Origin: Tenebrio molitor
Lineage: Eukaryota > Arthropoda > Insecta > Coleoptera > Tenebrionidae
Length of the DNA stretch: 64,000 bases
Direction of reading: 5' to 3'
Assembly (NCBI RefSeq): GCF_963966145.1
Contig: NC_091048.1
Location: 28,582,001-28,646,000, forward strand
In this document: positions 35,061-45,665 of the stretch, piece by piece
Position numbering within the stretch: position 1 is the stretch's first letter
Layout: each line of letters starts with the position of its first letter
Notes under the pieces: generated by a model
What the model saw: only the letters and a program-made list of their open reading frames with translations
What the model was told of the DNA's origin: nothing
The model's database searches: none
Translations under genes and position numbers: made by a program

Positions 35061-38000
35061 AAAGTGGCGCGTCCATTACCGTTACTTCGACTAATTAATT
35101 ATCATAATTATTACTAATTAAACTTCCTGCGCAGTTTATTGTCCGCGTCTCTCATTTCCACCCAAACTCAAACAAAATGTTTCGTCAGGTGTCACCATCA
35201 GCATTATTTTTTGTTGTCGATTGTAGAAATGTGCCACCAGTGTTTTCCCACCCTAATAATACACCGATACGTGCAATTAACGCAGGGGTGAAAAATCGAA
35301 ACGGCGCCCCCGCCAAGTCAATAAATTGCTGTTTTATACAAAATGCGCTAACGACTCTTTTCCACTTTTTCAACAAACATTTACACAACACGAACACGAA
35401 AAAAAAATGTCCACTCCATATCCTTGTCCAGGCTTTTACCGATACTTTACGACGCTAATAAATCGTAAATTTGTCGACACCGCATCTTCAAATAATAAAT
35501 TAAGAGGAGCTAAATACGTGTGACGTAACATTTAAATTTTCACTAATGGAATCGTAAAAAAATTACCGCCGGGGCCTCGACCAGAGCTGTGTCCGCGCGA
35601 AGTGCCGTGTTTTGGTATCATTAAGTCCTTGCCGCAACTGAAATTGATTCAATTTTCAACCGGATTGATCCGGGACAAAAACGGCGCAGGGGCGGGCTGA
35701 GGTTCGGAAGTAGTTTTTGGGGCCGACGCTGATAAGATAAGGTGATGTTATATATCTTGTGGCACTCCTGGATGAATGGGGTATCGCGTGGTGAAAGTCC
35801 TGTTGGGTTTGGTTCAGTGTTGGAGGTTGGAGGAGTGTACAAGGGGACATACGTCAGATGGAATGGTTGTTTTTCGGTGGTGGTTCGCCCCGCGAGTGAC
35901 ACTCGGATGTCAGGATGATGGGCAAATTGCCGTGGTTATTTAATAGATCGATAATCGGTCCCAGGAAAGTGGCAATTAAAGTAATTAGGTAATAACAATG
36001 GATTGTCGGAAAAAATCCGATCAGATTACCGGCAGCTTGTCAAATTAATGTCCTGCCATCACCAATTAAATCACCGATCACTCCGAAGAATGCGTCCGAA
36101 ACGTTGTCGTACAAGATTTCGGATTACGAGCTGAGAATGTGATCACGTTAAACTGGCGATGTACACGACTCCGAATGAAAAAAGAGAAGAAGACGGGACG
36201 CGCCAGACTGTGACGTCGTCTTTGCGCGAGAGGACGCGGCAGTTTCACATTCTGGCGGCCGCCGCGGTCGGACTGTGACCACCTCGGTGGTGCGTTCGCA
36301 CCATCCGGCACAGTCTCACCGTTGGCAGGTATTTTTCGAGATCAAAGGTGCCGCCGGTGCCCCGAGCGACGGTTCACACTAATTGGAGAGGCTAGATGGT
36401 CAAAGAAGCCGATGGTACTGAATATTGAGCGTTTTCTGGCTAATTGAGTGACCAACAACTTTATATTATGCGGTATCACACACTCACCGAGAGACGATGG
36501 GGTTTTTGTGCCGGAGAGCGACAATGAGAGCTCTGTTTTCGATGCCGTACGCTGTTACATTGATTTAACACTCCGCGGCTAATTGGACGCGAAGGAGAAA
36601 CGGAAACCACCAACGCCGACTAAATACAAATTCGGACCTCAGAGCGAGCACACTTGCCGTTGTCGACGCACCGGAAAGGCCGTCCTGGACGCCCGAAGTG
36701 GACGATGCAGCTTCCGCTCCGAAATCAAACCAATTACTTAAATTGGATGCACATTTCCTGCCGCCACAAATCCTTTTTTTTTTTGTTTTTTATTTGGCGA
36801 GCCTCGTCTTCGCCTCATCAGCTCCGCCAATCACTGTGCCCTCTAGGGCCTCCGAGACGAGCTGTTCCCCGGCGTCGTCATTACCGCCGCCACCCGGCAA
36901 TTATAAAGTACTTAGAAGTTTTCTGACACCTTGCTCGTGGGCCCCGCACTAACGATTTCGCATTACGTATGCAAACGAGCGCTTTTCGCCAGTTTGACGT
37001 GTGTATTAGCGGCGAAAAAGCGGCGGTAGGGCGGCGGAGTCGTGCCGGTCGCCGCCCCCACCATCGTCGATTAGCGCGGAAGAAAGTCGGGACCTCACAC
37101 GGCGGCCACTTTTTAATTTGGGCCCGCGATCATTATTGGGCGGCTCATTTTGTAATAATTGGAATGAAGTCGTCTGTGCGCGCTTTTTTCCGATATCCAC
37201 TTAATAACATGTGCCCCGATTCGATTTGGCAACCGGATTTATGGCTCCATTAGGTTTCAATGGGACTCGGGTCGGGGGAAATCCGCGCCGTATCGGTTGT
37301 ATAATCTGACCCGAGGTGCCAATATCGACGATTTCGGACGTCACTCTAGGAGGAGGGTTTGTTGAAATCTACAAATCTGATTGCGATTTCGTAAGATAAA
37401 TTGCAGAGATCGTATCGGACAATGCGAGGGCACGTGAGCGCAAATTGAAAAGTCTCGAGTGTGGAGCCGAGGTTTTTTTTTTTTTTTGTTGCATAACGAC
37501 GAAATATGTGGGGCGAGATTTATTTTTGAATAGGAGCAAAAGTTGTAAAATCGCTATTAAAAATGTTATTGCAAGTAAATATTGATCGGAGGGATATTAT
37601 ACTTCAGTTTAAAATTAAAACATAACCGTAAAATTAATTTCGGAACTTTATATACTTTGCAGTTTAGTTTATGTTAGAAGTGTTAGGACAGCTGTGATGG
37701 GCTGAGAGGTTAATTTCGGTTCGATACTGTTAAAAAATAAAATAAAACCATGCATGTTTGGACAAGTATCGACGCTTCAATTAAAATTAAATCTAAGAAA
37801 TTGGAATGTTTTTAAACCAGACTTAACTCCATTTTACTTCTTGCAACACAAAAAGAAAAAAAAAATTAAAAGACGTACCTACCTATCATAGAGATACGAG
37901 GGTGGTTTGAAAATTCCGCCGCTCAATGTGAGTATACGTGGGGTGCACTGAATATTTTTGGAAACTAATGTATCAGTTGTCTCTCTAGAATAAATGAGAT

Positions 38001-38068
38001 CTTGTTTTGTGGTGAATTTTGTGTTGAGTTGGTGTTTTGTGTTGTTGAGTTTTTTTGCAATTTTTTTA
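35061..38068. other. Single-copy intronic block with GC-rich islands, no gene
   Basis: GC-rich patches at 35570-35700, 36200-36360, 36640-36720 and 36990-37150 alternate with AT-rich DNA. One variant of the dispersed module (GAGCACACTTGCCGTTG) lies at about 36644. Frames at 35177-35523, 36654-36952 and 36969-37253 overlap each other in several frames and look like chance frames. A candidate regulatory region. Confidence 0.35.
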
Positions 38069-38508
38069 TACAGGGTGTCAAAATTCGCGAATTTCAAATT
38101 AAGAGCGTTGTAGGGGATCATTTCAGTAGTCCAAATATGGAAATTAAAAAAAATCGGGACTCCCCCCACAAAGATACATTGGTCTGAAGGTGCACTCTTT
38201 CCAGTAGGTACATACGTTTTCTTCAAATACAGTGGAAAATAATAACGAAAGACAATTTTTTGAAGAATAGCTTTACTTTGGAGTAAAAAAAATCTTAAAT
38301 TTTTGTAATTTTTCTTAAAAATGGAACGGCAACGTAGCTAGTATTTTGTCACTGTGGATATGAAGGCTGCTATGTATTGAACAAAATTAAAGTGCTTATA
38401 TCTTCTTCAGGAAGAGCGAAATTTTTTTCTAAGTATTTTTTGAGCTCCACTAGGTCCTTCCCTATCATGCTCTGAATTCGGAATTCGCTGATTTTGAGAC
38501 ACCCTGTA
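38069..38508. mobile_element. MITE family K, 440 bp
   Basis: The left end TACAGGGTGTCAAAATTCGC and the right end, in reverse complement TACAGGGTGTCTCAAAATCA, continue as inverted homology for about 55 bp (GCGAATTTCAAATTAAGAGC against its diverged partner). TA flanks both ends. The 115-codon minus frame at 37879-38226 crosses its left boundary and is not a gene. Confidence 0.8.
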
Positions 38509-38819
38509 TGCATAAAATGCCTCGAAAGATTTTGTTCTGTTTTTGACAATTGAGCATATTGTGAAAGAACTGTTTGCAACGATTATGACGAATTATTTAA
38601 GTTTGAAATAATTTTGTTTTGAGACGAGTAAAAAAGGATCTCTAAAGAAATACAAAAAAAAAACTACTGGAAATACCACCGTCAAAACAAAAAATTAAAA
38701 GGATGAGAGTGAAGAATGTTTATCAAAGATCCTAATCCAGTTAACACTTTAGAAGTGTGAAGACTATTTTATTATATTTTTTTCAAAATCTGAAATGGTG
38801 TAGCTCCAAAAAAATTAAT

Positions 38820-38996
38820 ATTGGAGTTTATGGCCTTTTAAAGGCAACTTTTGTAGTTTTAGAAGTAGGGTTATTAGAGCATCCGCTTTACAGTCCTGAC
38901 CTGACACCATGTGATTGCTTTTTGTTTCCCAGATTAAAAAACAAAATTGATGGTTTGCGAATTTCAAGTCCGCAGCAAGTCACCGGAAGTTTTTAA
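38820..38996 (+). pseudogene. Mariner transposase remnant
   Basis: The frame includes EHPLYSPDLTPCDCFLFPRL (from about 38877), matching the mariner block with YSPDLxPCDxFLFP that carries the second catalytic Asp of the DDE/D triad. Only the C-terminal third is detectable; the upstream part is not recognisable. The frame ends ten or so residues after the expected K(L)K...LxG segment. A dead fragment, possibly left by the source of nearby TA-flanked MITEs. Confidence 0.8.
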
Positions 38997-39068
38997 TATC
39001 TTCTTTTTGGAGTAGCTCAGAAGTAATGGAGTCTTCATTAGAACTACTGCTTCCACCGAATACATAAT

Positions 39069-39735
39069 AGTTATTTGTGTATAAAGGCTAAAAAGTGCAT
39101 CTTTTTTGTCCGAGTTTGGGTTTTCTAGTCGAGGCGGAGCCGAGACTTGAAAACAGGCGAGGACAAAAGGCACTTTTTTACGAGGAGCAAAAGACATCCT
39201 TGAAAAAATTACAAATTCATTATAGTAACTACAATGATGCAAGAGGAAGAAAATAACTAATTACAGTGAAAATGTCCTATTTGCTTTCTTTTCACAAAAG
39301 CGAAGAAATACAAATCTTTATATACAGGTCTCCAGATTTTTTCGGAAGTAAGTCTTGTTTTGCAGCGCTTCGTTCGCAATGTCCGGCGGCGTATCAATCA
39401 TCGCTTCGTCAATTTCACTGTCGCTATCGACTCCGTCAACGTTCATTTTCTTACTTTTTCGCCAAACAACCATTACCAGAAGTAAACGATACAACACTTG
39501 CAAATAAAACAATTTGGTTAGGTAAATTTAACTGTCAAATATTCGTTGATGTTCAGTCGGTTTACTCGGTTTTGTCGGTTTCGTTGTTAACTTACTAAAT
39601 AGACCAACAGATGACGCCACGGTCCATGCCTTGAAAAGTACGTCCAAAAAAGTGCGTACGAAAAAGTGCGTCCGAAAAAGAGTTACTTCTTGTCCGCATG
39701 GGAGTACGTAAAATTACCTTTTTCATTAATGTATT
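39069..39735 (-). mobile_element. Element P, copy 1 (possible Crypton-like remnant)
   Basis: Colinear in reverse complement with 47760-48190. Shared landmarks are GTTATTTGTGTATAAAGGCT, AAAAAGTGCATC, GAGCCGAGACTTGAAAAC, CTTACTAAATAGACCAACAG, GTCCGAAAAAGAGTTACTT and GTACGTAAAATTACC. This copy is longer and contains a short minus-strand coding-like segment. The 39110-39180 part contains inverted GAGGCGGAGCCGAG-type sequence seen in several places in the window. Confidence 0.6.
39348..39446 (-). pseudogene. Possible N-terminus of an element P protein
   Basis: From an ATG at 39446 the frame reads MNVDGVDSDSEIDEAMIDTP, then a few more residues to about 39348 before similarity would be lost. The acidic DSEIDEA...TPPDI start resembles N-termini I recall from Crypton-type tyrosine-recombinase proteins of insects. 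That is recollection rather than a search, and no recombinase domain follows. Treat as a truncated fragment of unknown protein if the match fails. Confidence 0.25.
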
Positions 39736-40177
39736 TAAGAGAAGTGAAAAGCAAAAAGAATTTTTTTTAATGATTTATTCAACTGCAGAATTTTTTGAAA
39801 ATTGAAATATTTGGATGATTGTTTGGTGACTATTCTAAAAAGCGAAACATCGATTCGCTAGAACGAATAGAAGTTCCAAAACAATGGAAACATACCAAAT
39901 TTTTTGTTCTAAAGAAGGCAAAGAAAGTTTCGTTCGTCAAAACAATCATAGTGCCAATTTTGTGGATTTCCATAAAGGGATTAGGCCCATATATCCTATA
40001 TTTTGAAATTTTTTTGAATAATTTAAAAAGAATAGGTATGTAATTAAATAAATTTTGTAAATGCCTTCTTATTTTCAAAATAAAAAGAAATTGTTTGGAA
40101 AGACGATTTGCTCTTGAAAGGAAATTATATTACAGCAGTGCTTTGATTTTTTGTTTTGTTAAAAACTGTGAAACGAG

Positions 40178-40480
40178 AGCTAAAATGCATTCACGTTGTT
40201 TTGGTATAATGGGAGGCCATGGAAATTTTGCATTTATGTAATTTGGTTGTAAAGCTGTCTCTTCAATTAGGTTATGTTTTTCTAAGTTTGAGGTTATAAA
40301 CAGCGTCAATGTCTAGTCCATTGTTGCCAGTTTTACTAGTTTGCAATAGAAGAATACTCAGACATCGCGGGAAATTCAGCAACATGTTATATTCATTTTG
40401 ATAGGTCCTCATCTCAGGCAATTTAGTGACGGTAATCAAACAGTGTGTCCAACGTTAAAAAAATAACGGCAACGGTGTTT
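40178..40480 (+). repeat. Direct repeat Q, copy 1
   Basis: Shares with 41781-42050, in the same order, AGCTAAAATGCATT, TTGGTATAATGGGAGGCCA, TTCTAAGTTTGAGGTTATAA, TTACTAGTTTGC, AGAAGAATACTCAGACAT, AATCAAACAGTGTGTCCAAC and CAACGGTGTTTA. No coding frame. Confidence 0.8.
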
Positions 40481-41780
40481 ACAATGCAAATTATTTAAAA
40501 TATTTTGCCAAAGGTAGACGACAGTAGGTATCGCTAAAAGAGTCGTTGAGAACCTACTCAAAGAATGGAAAATAGAGATGTCGAAGACAGTCGAATCTTT
40601 TGTCGTGCCGTGTGTTAAGTGTGTTGGTGCACTTAAGACACTTACTAAGCTTGTTAGGGTGCCACCTTTTTACTAAAATTATTTAAATTATTGACTCACA
40701 GAACTATTTAAACATGTAGAACATTTCGATAAGGATCTCAAATCCGGAAATTGATTATAAATGTCAATGTAGTAAACCGATCCTGCTGACGCTTTTGTAG
40801 GGGAAAGCTCGAGGGTAAAACTTCAAAAGCATCAATGTGTGAAGAACAACCAATAGAAAGATGTGTGTATACAATAATTTTGTCTGACATAATTTTTCAT
40901 CAGTCTATTCGCGATGAAAATAAATTAGCTATAAATAATTCACTCACTAACTTAATCTAATTAAAATTTTAATTAACAACACAGATTTCAGTTCAGTTTA
41001 CATTTTAGTTCTATTAATGAGGAAAATGAGCAAAGAACAGGAAATTTAGATTTTGATGGGCTCACATAATTTTTGGGAAATAACAGAAACCAACGATCCG
41101 GTAAGAAATACATTTTAATCCAGATAAAGAAAAAACGTACATTTGTTGCTAAATATTGATGCTAAATTTTATCGACCAATTTCAAATTAATTAATGAACA
41201 CCTATTAGTAATGTAACGAGCGGTTAAAAAGTTTGAGAATATTTTAAATATGTAAAACAAATTTGTTTTTTTTTTTTGACGAGCTACGCATTGATATTTT
41301 TTAAACAGAACAGATAAATAAATAAATCATTTTCTTTTTTATATTTTCAGAAATAAATTGTTGGGCGTTTCTGCATAAAACACTGTTAGGGCATCATTCG
41401 ACTGTCGCGTAACGAGGGTCGACGAACAATTGAATGTTCCTTCACATGTTTTGTGTTTTTTGCGATTTTAACAAACTGTCAAAGTAAATTACTTGGCAAA
41501 AACTGTTAAAACGTTTAGTAAATGTGGAAATAAAAATGTAACACGTTGTACCTAATTCTATAGATTTATAACTGCGTAAGGAAGAACAGATGAATGTAAG
41601 TTCAGTGATCTAGAAACTCACCCGTTCGATTAACGACAAACTGTTGTCAAAGACTAAGAAAAATGTCTAGAAACGGAGAACTGTTAATTTGAATTATTTA
41701 TTGAAGTAAGAAAATATAAATTCAAAGTAGAATTAAGTAGATACTCAGATGCATAAGATGCATAAGAACATAATACATAT

Positions 41781-42050
41781 AGCTAAAATGCATTTGGTAT
41801 AATGGGAGGCCACGGAAAATTTGTATTTAATTTGGTAGTAAAGCTGTTTGTATTTTTCTAAGTTTGAGGTTATAAATAGCGTCAATGTCTAGTACCTACA
41901 TTGTTGTCAGTTTTACTAGTTTGCGATAGAAGAATACTCAGACATTTTGTCAGGTTTACATGTCAGACACTTTAGTGACGGAAATCAAACAGTGTGTCCA
42001 ACGTTTAAAAAAATAATCCATGGCCTCCCAAACAACGTCAACGGTGTTTA
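41781..42050 (+). repeat. Direct repeat Q, copy 2
   Basis: Second copy, starting about 1.6 kb after the start of the first. Near its end it has ATCCATGGCCTCCCA, the inverse of the TGGGAGGCCATGG found near the start of copy 1. The region could therefore be one 1.8-kb inverted-repeat element or two elements. The 1.3 kb between copies has no coding frame, so an LTR retrotransposon is not supported. Confidence 0.75.
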
Positions 42051-43240
42051 GGTATCTCAAATAAAACAAATTTACAGACGTAATCGTTCTACCAATCGTA
42101 TTTGGACTTAATGAAACAATAAAAATTTAGAAATTTTCTGAGCAAGTCCGGTCAAGATTTAACTAATTAATTAACTACTTAAGCGATGAGTCTACCACAC
42201 TGTATGCCCTCATGTTTTGCTTTTGTTTAATTCCAATCACACATTTAAAACCCATTTGATTTTCCATTTGAACAAACCTTCACGATGATTGCTTTTCAAT
42301 ACTTTGTTATTTCCAACACTGCAATTATTTCCAAAACGTCTATTGTGATTTAGACATTCTAAAACGGTCCCATTCATACTTTCTACAATTTTTGACATAT
42401 TCGGACACAGCGACCTTCTTTTCCATCACCAACTCCTCAAAACACCACAAACCCTCAAAAAACCTCTTAGCTAGAAAGCGCAAAAACCTCCCAAACGCTA
42501 ATTTCTCCGTCGACAAGAAAGAATCAAATAAAGTGACAAAACAAGCCTAAAATTTATTAACCTGCCTCAAAACACGCATCATTGTTATTTGTTTTTATAG
42601 ACCGAATCCAAAGAAATTTTTACGACTCCGGTTTATTTTCTAGCTCCTACACAACGCGTAAACTAGTCCCGACGGTAAATATTTTATTGGGCGCAAAGCA
42701 AACGCGAGAGTCGCACGTTTTCCAATATTTTAACATCGTTAAACTAAAAGGCAGAAATATTGTGATAATTAAAGTGAGGAAACGGGACGGATTGTGCCGA
42801 GTCATAATCTAATTGCTTTTGTCTACGACAAGCCGCCAAAATCCCCAGATTTTATCTCAATCGATTTTTTACAGGCTCCTATAAATTGGATGATTTTTGC
42901 TGGGGCTTTGTAATTGGTTTTTTCAGCATCGCCAGAAATTAGCAATGTTTGTTCTTGTCCCCTTCAACTGACATTCATTGTTAACACACAGTTGGCTTTG
43001 TCCTCAACAACACATTTTAATCTACTTATGAAAAATATTTTTACACTTGATGGACAACGATTCGTGGTAAAAAATCCATCAATCTGGTTGAATCATCATT
43101 GATGGATTTATATAAATAGCCAGCGATTTAATTAATTTGTTTAATTTACGGTGAGAGTCTCCGGCTCTGAATTTCTTGCGCGGCAAGCTTTAATTTTTTT
43201 TTTTGAAGACGTGGAGGTCACCGTGTCTTAGTGTTAATTC
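42051..43240. other. Intronic sequence next to exon 1, no gene
   Basis: AT-rich, single-copy in this window. Frames at 42582-42812 and 42914-43102 are not recognisable. Confidence 0.45.
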
Positions 43241-43244
43241 TCAC

Positions 43245-43851
43245 CTGCGCTCGTCTCCCCGGAGCTGGAGTCGAACGTCTTGGAGGTCATCTGGAAGAGC
43301 GCGTCCAGCGGGGTGGCCCCGGGGTTCTTCCCTTGCTGCCTGTGCCTCTGCGGGGGCACGATATCCGGCGAACAACAGTCGCTCGCGACACTGGAGGACC
43401 TGTCACTTCCCGTTTCCGAGGCGTAGCTGGCGTTGAAGGCGGCGAACTCCGGCCTGAGCAGCGCCAGCTGCTGCGCCTTCAGGTGTCTGTGGAGGGTCTC
43501 TAGGCGCTGCACGTCGGGGTCGATGTCCCAGGGGCGCACGATGCGCGTCCCCTGCGCCTTGGCCGGCTTGTGGTTCAGGATGTCCACAATGGAGAAGCTC
43601 TTGACGCCGTCCGTCCGCTCGTCGAGCTCGACCGTCGGCGAGGTCCGCCGCTCCGTCTCCACCATCTTGAGGCGCTTCAGCGGCTTGAAGTAGTCCTCGG
43701 GCTCGCGGCAGCACCCCGGACTGGGACTCGGACACCCCACGCTGATCTCGTCGTCGTCGTCGTACTTGGGGCTGGGGGACCTCGACGACGCCGGGCTCGA
43801 CAGGTACGGGGACATGGCGGCGCTACTCTGCTCCGTCTCCGTCTCTTGCAT
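43245..43851 (-). CDS. lb: Ladybird homeobox protein, exon 1 (N-terminal half with eh1 repression motif)
   Basis: This exon encodes residues 1-202 of a 329-residue ladybird (Lbx-family) transcription factor. I chose the ATG at 43851. The frame stays open for nine codons upstream, but only to a GTG; a second Met lies at residue 13. Visible in order: a Ser/Pro-rich start with an acidic run (DDDDE, residues 31-35); an eh1 motif FSIVDILNH at 86-94, which in this family recruits Groucho-type co-repressors; and TPLDALFQMTSKTF at 180-193, which resembles the segment before the Lbx homeodomain. The exon ends GCA-G before a good donor (GTGAGA on the minus strand), giving phase 1, which matches exon 2 exactly. 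Base composition is much more GC-rich than the surroundings, as expected for coding sequence. The protein should be nuclear. Family assignment rests mainly on exon 2. Confidence 0.93.
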
Positions 43852-44190
43852 CTTCGCACCACCAGTCAAACCGCGCACACCTTCACTGACGCCATCGCGA
43901 TCGCCACTTTTTTCAAATTTGCCCTCTCGTTAGCGGACACCGAAAGACACGTGTTAAAGCCTCCTATCTTTAACGGATCTGGTAACAAGTGAACGTCTAG
44001 TTGCCAATCTAGTCAACACGGGCTCTTTAGCCGGGCAAACCCACCGTTTAAACGCGCGACCAATCCCGGCGCGGCAGGAAACCGACGACGCTTCCTAAAA
44101 ATGACGACCGCGCACCGGATTGGACGGGGGCGCGGCTTAACTCGTCACGTCCCACCAATCAACTGTCCAATTTGTACGAAACCGTTTATA
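43852..44190 (-). promoter_or_regulatory. Promoter-proximal region of ladybird with CCAAT motifs
   Basis: Upstream of the start codon there are five CCAAT or ATTGG motifs (about 44004, 44060, 44119, 44155 and 44167) and a GC-rich stretch near 44120-44135. An initiator-like TCAGTG on the minus strand has its A at 43887, with a near-DPE GGTGC at the expected +28 position. No convincing TATA box sits 25-35 bp upstream of that initiator. This would give a 5' UTR of only ~36 bp; a start further upstream is equally possible. Confidence 0.35.
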
Positions 44191-45514
44191 TCATTTGTTT
44201 CTCACGAGATAAATGGGATTTTGTTTTAGGGGAAGATTTACCATGTGTTTAATGGAAATTATTTTTGTTTATCGTTCTTTATATCCCCACATAAATTCGG
44301 ACAACTTTATGAAGAATTTTTCAACACGCTTTTGCTACAAGGTGGTCCCATTGTAATCAACGAATTGGTGTTTAATGGGGTTGCCTTTCGTACCACCTGG
44401 CTGTGATGTATTAATTATTATTGTGAAACCTCCACGATATTAATAACAGAAAATTTGATACCCCGCGGGATACCGACACAAAACGTTAAATAATCATGGC
44501 CAACACTATTTTTACTTTTTTTTTTCATGCAGAACAAACGAGAGTCGTAATGGGCGCCATAAATCAGATGGTCGAGAAGATTAGAGCATCCGCTCCAAAC
44601 CTTGCCAATAAAATTTAGAAATCTACCATTTCCTCGAATTCAATGCTAATTACCCGCGGACATTTGTCTTCCTCCAGAAGTGACCGCAACTCGTCTCAAT
44701 CTTGGTCGATTTTCCACCCTACCTAGGTGAGACAGGCCTGCCAACTGGTGCGTCCTCGTGATGAGTTATAAATCGTGCGGTGGATTTGCGAGAATGTTGT
44801 GGGGCATAAATAACGCCCTGCGGAAGGCAGGGCCGTTCCAGGGCGTGATCCTAGTGTGAGGTCCGAAGGGCCGTGTATAATTAAGCAAGACACCTTTTAT
44901 TGTGAGCGCAGCTGCCACCAGAGCCGAGAAATATCGTCGCATTGTGGAGGACGTACCGAAAAGGCGATTTCGACACGTCCGATCAGCTTAATGACCTCTC
45001 CGAAAGGTCGGAATTAATTCCGAGCCGGCGTGGAAATGTGCTAAGATGTGACGGCGGAAAAGAGGGAAACCTTCTCCATCGACGCAATTACGGAGATGAG
45101 TTACGCCTAACGATAATAATTTGTGATGAGAGCTGACACTTGACACGTTATTTCGCGCGATTCGACAGGGTTGTCGAGGTGGGGGCGATGTTTGCGACAC
45201 GGGGGAAAATGATTTGGGAGGCCGCACAGGCTTTTTCTCTTTGATTGATTTGTTTCGCCTGATGCTGTTGACATCATCAAAGTCCACTTTGTAGGAAGAT
45301 TCTTTGTGTTGCTGTCTACCAGACGGACAAGTAAAGTGGAGTTTGTTCGCTCTTTTCGTGTGAAGTGGCCAAGTCTTTTCACAGGAGGTTGCAATAAATC
45401 TCACTTTAGGCAGGTAGCTTTGACGTTTGGGTGCAGATTGCGACAGGAAGAAATAGTTTGGAAATTAAAATTTGAAGTGAAAAAAAATTATTCAATGTGT
45501 TAGAGCTATTGGAT
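44191..45514. other. 5' intergenic sequence, no gene
   Basis: Partly GC-rich at 44690-45080. Overlapping frames on both strands around 44940-45500 have no family resemblance. A candidate location for upstream regulatory elements of ladybird. Confidence 0.35.
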
Positions 45515-45665
45515 TCTCTCATGGGCTGTGACCTTGGAAATATCATCGCGAAAGCGGAGCGATAAACCAGTGAAATCCGCGACTCGCCCAGTTGCAACCT
45601 CAACTGCGTCTCGTTCTTCAATTGGGCTTACCACAAAATGACTCACTTCTACTCCCATCCGTTTT
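45515..45665 (+). repeat. Dispersed repeat family J, most complete copy
   Basis: CTCTCATGGGCTGTGACCTT, GCGGAGCGATAAACCAGTGA (shared inverted with 8818-8880), then CGCCCAGTTGCAACCTCAAC, TGCGTCTCG, TTGGGCTTACCACAAAATGA and CTCACTTCTACTC (shared with 10785 and 62120). Confidence 0.65.

Larger units (their letters stand above)
8065..43244 (-). other. Single large ladybird intron (~35.2 kb, phase 1)
   Basis: The donor is at 43244-43243 (minus-strand GT) and the acceptor AG at 8066-8065. Both exons are in phase, so no intermediate coding exon is needed. The intron is full of tandem arrays and miniature transposable elements listed separately, with GC-rich islands between them. I find no other homeodomain or recognisable coding exon inside it. 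Non-coding exons or alternative first exons cannot be excluded from sequence alone. Confidence 0.85.

Noticed and set aside
36969..37253. 94-codon frame in a GC-rich island
   Set aside because: Arg/His-rich with overlapping frames on the other strand. Looks like chance coding in GC-rich regulatory-type DNA.
37879..38226. 115-codon minus-strand frame
   Set aside because: It spans the left boundary of MITE K, and half of it is transposon terminus.
40178..42050. LTR retrotransposon
   Set aside because: The direct repeats lack TG...CA ends. No primer-binding site or polypurine tract was noticed, and the interior has no coding frame.
43851..43878. Upstream extension of exon 1 to a GTG
   Set aside because: GTG initiation is not expected for a nuclear eukaryotic gene, and an ATG follows nine codons later.
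43433..43992. Antisense and alternative-frame open frames over exon 1
   Set aside because: Leu/Val/Arg-rich shadow frames of a GC-rich exon. Only the minus frame that joins in phase with exon 2 has family motifs.
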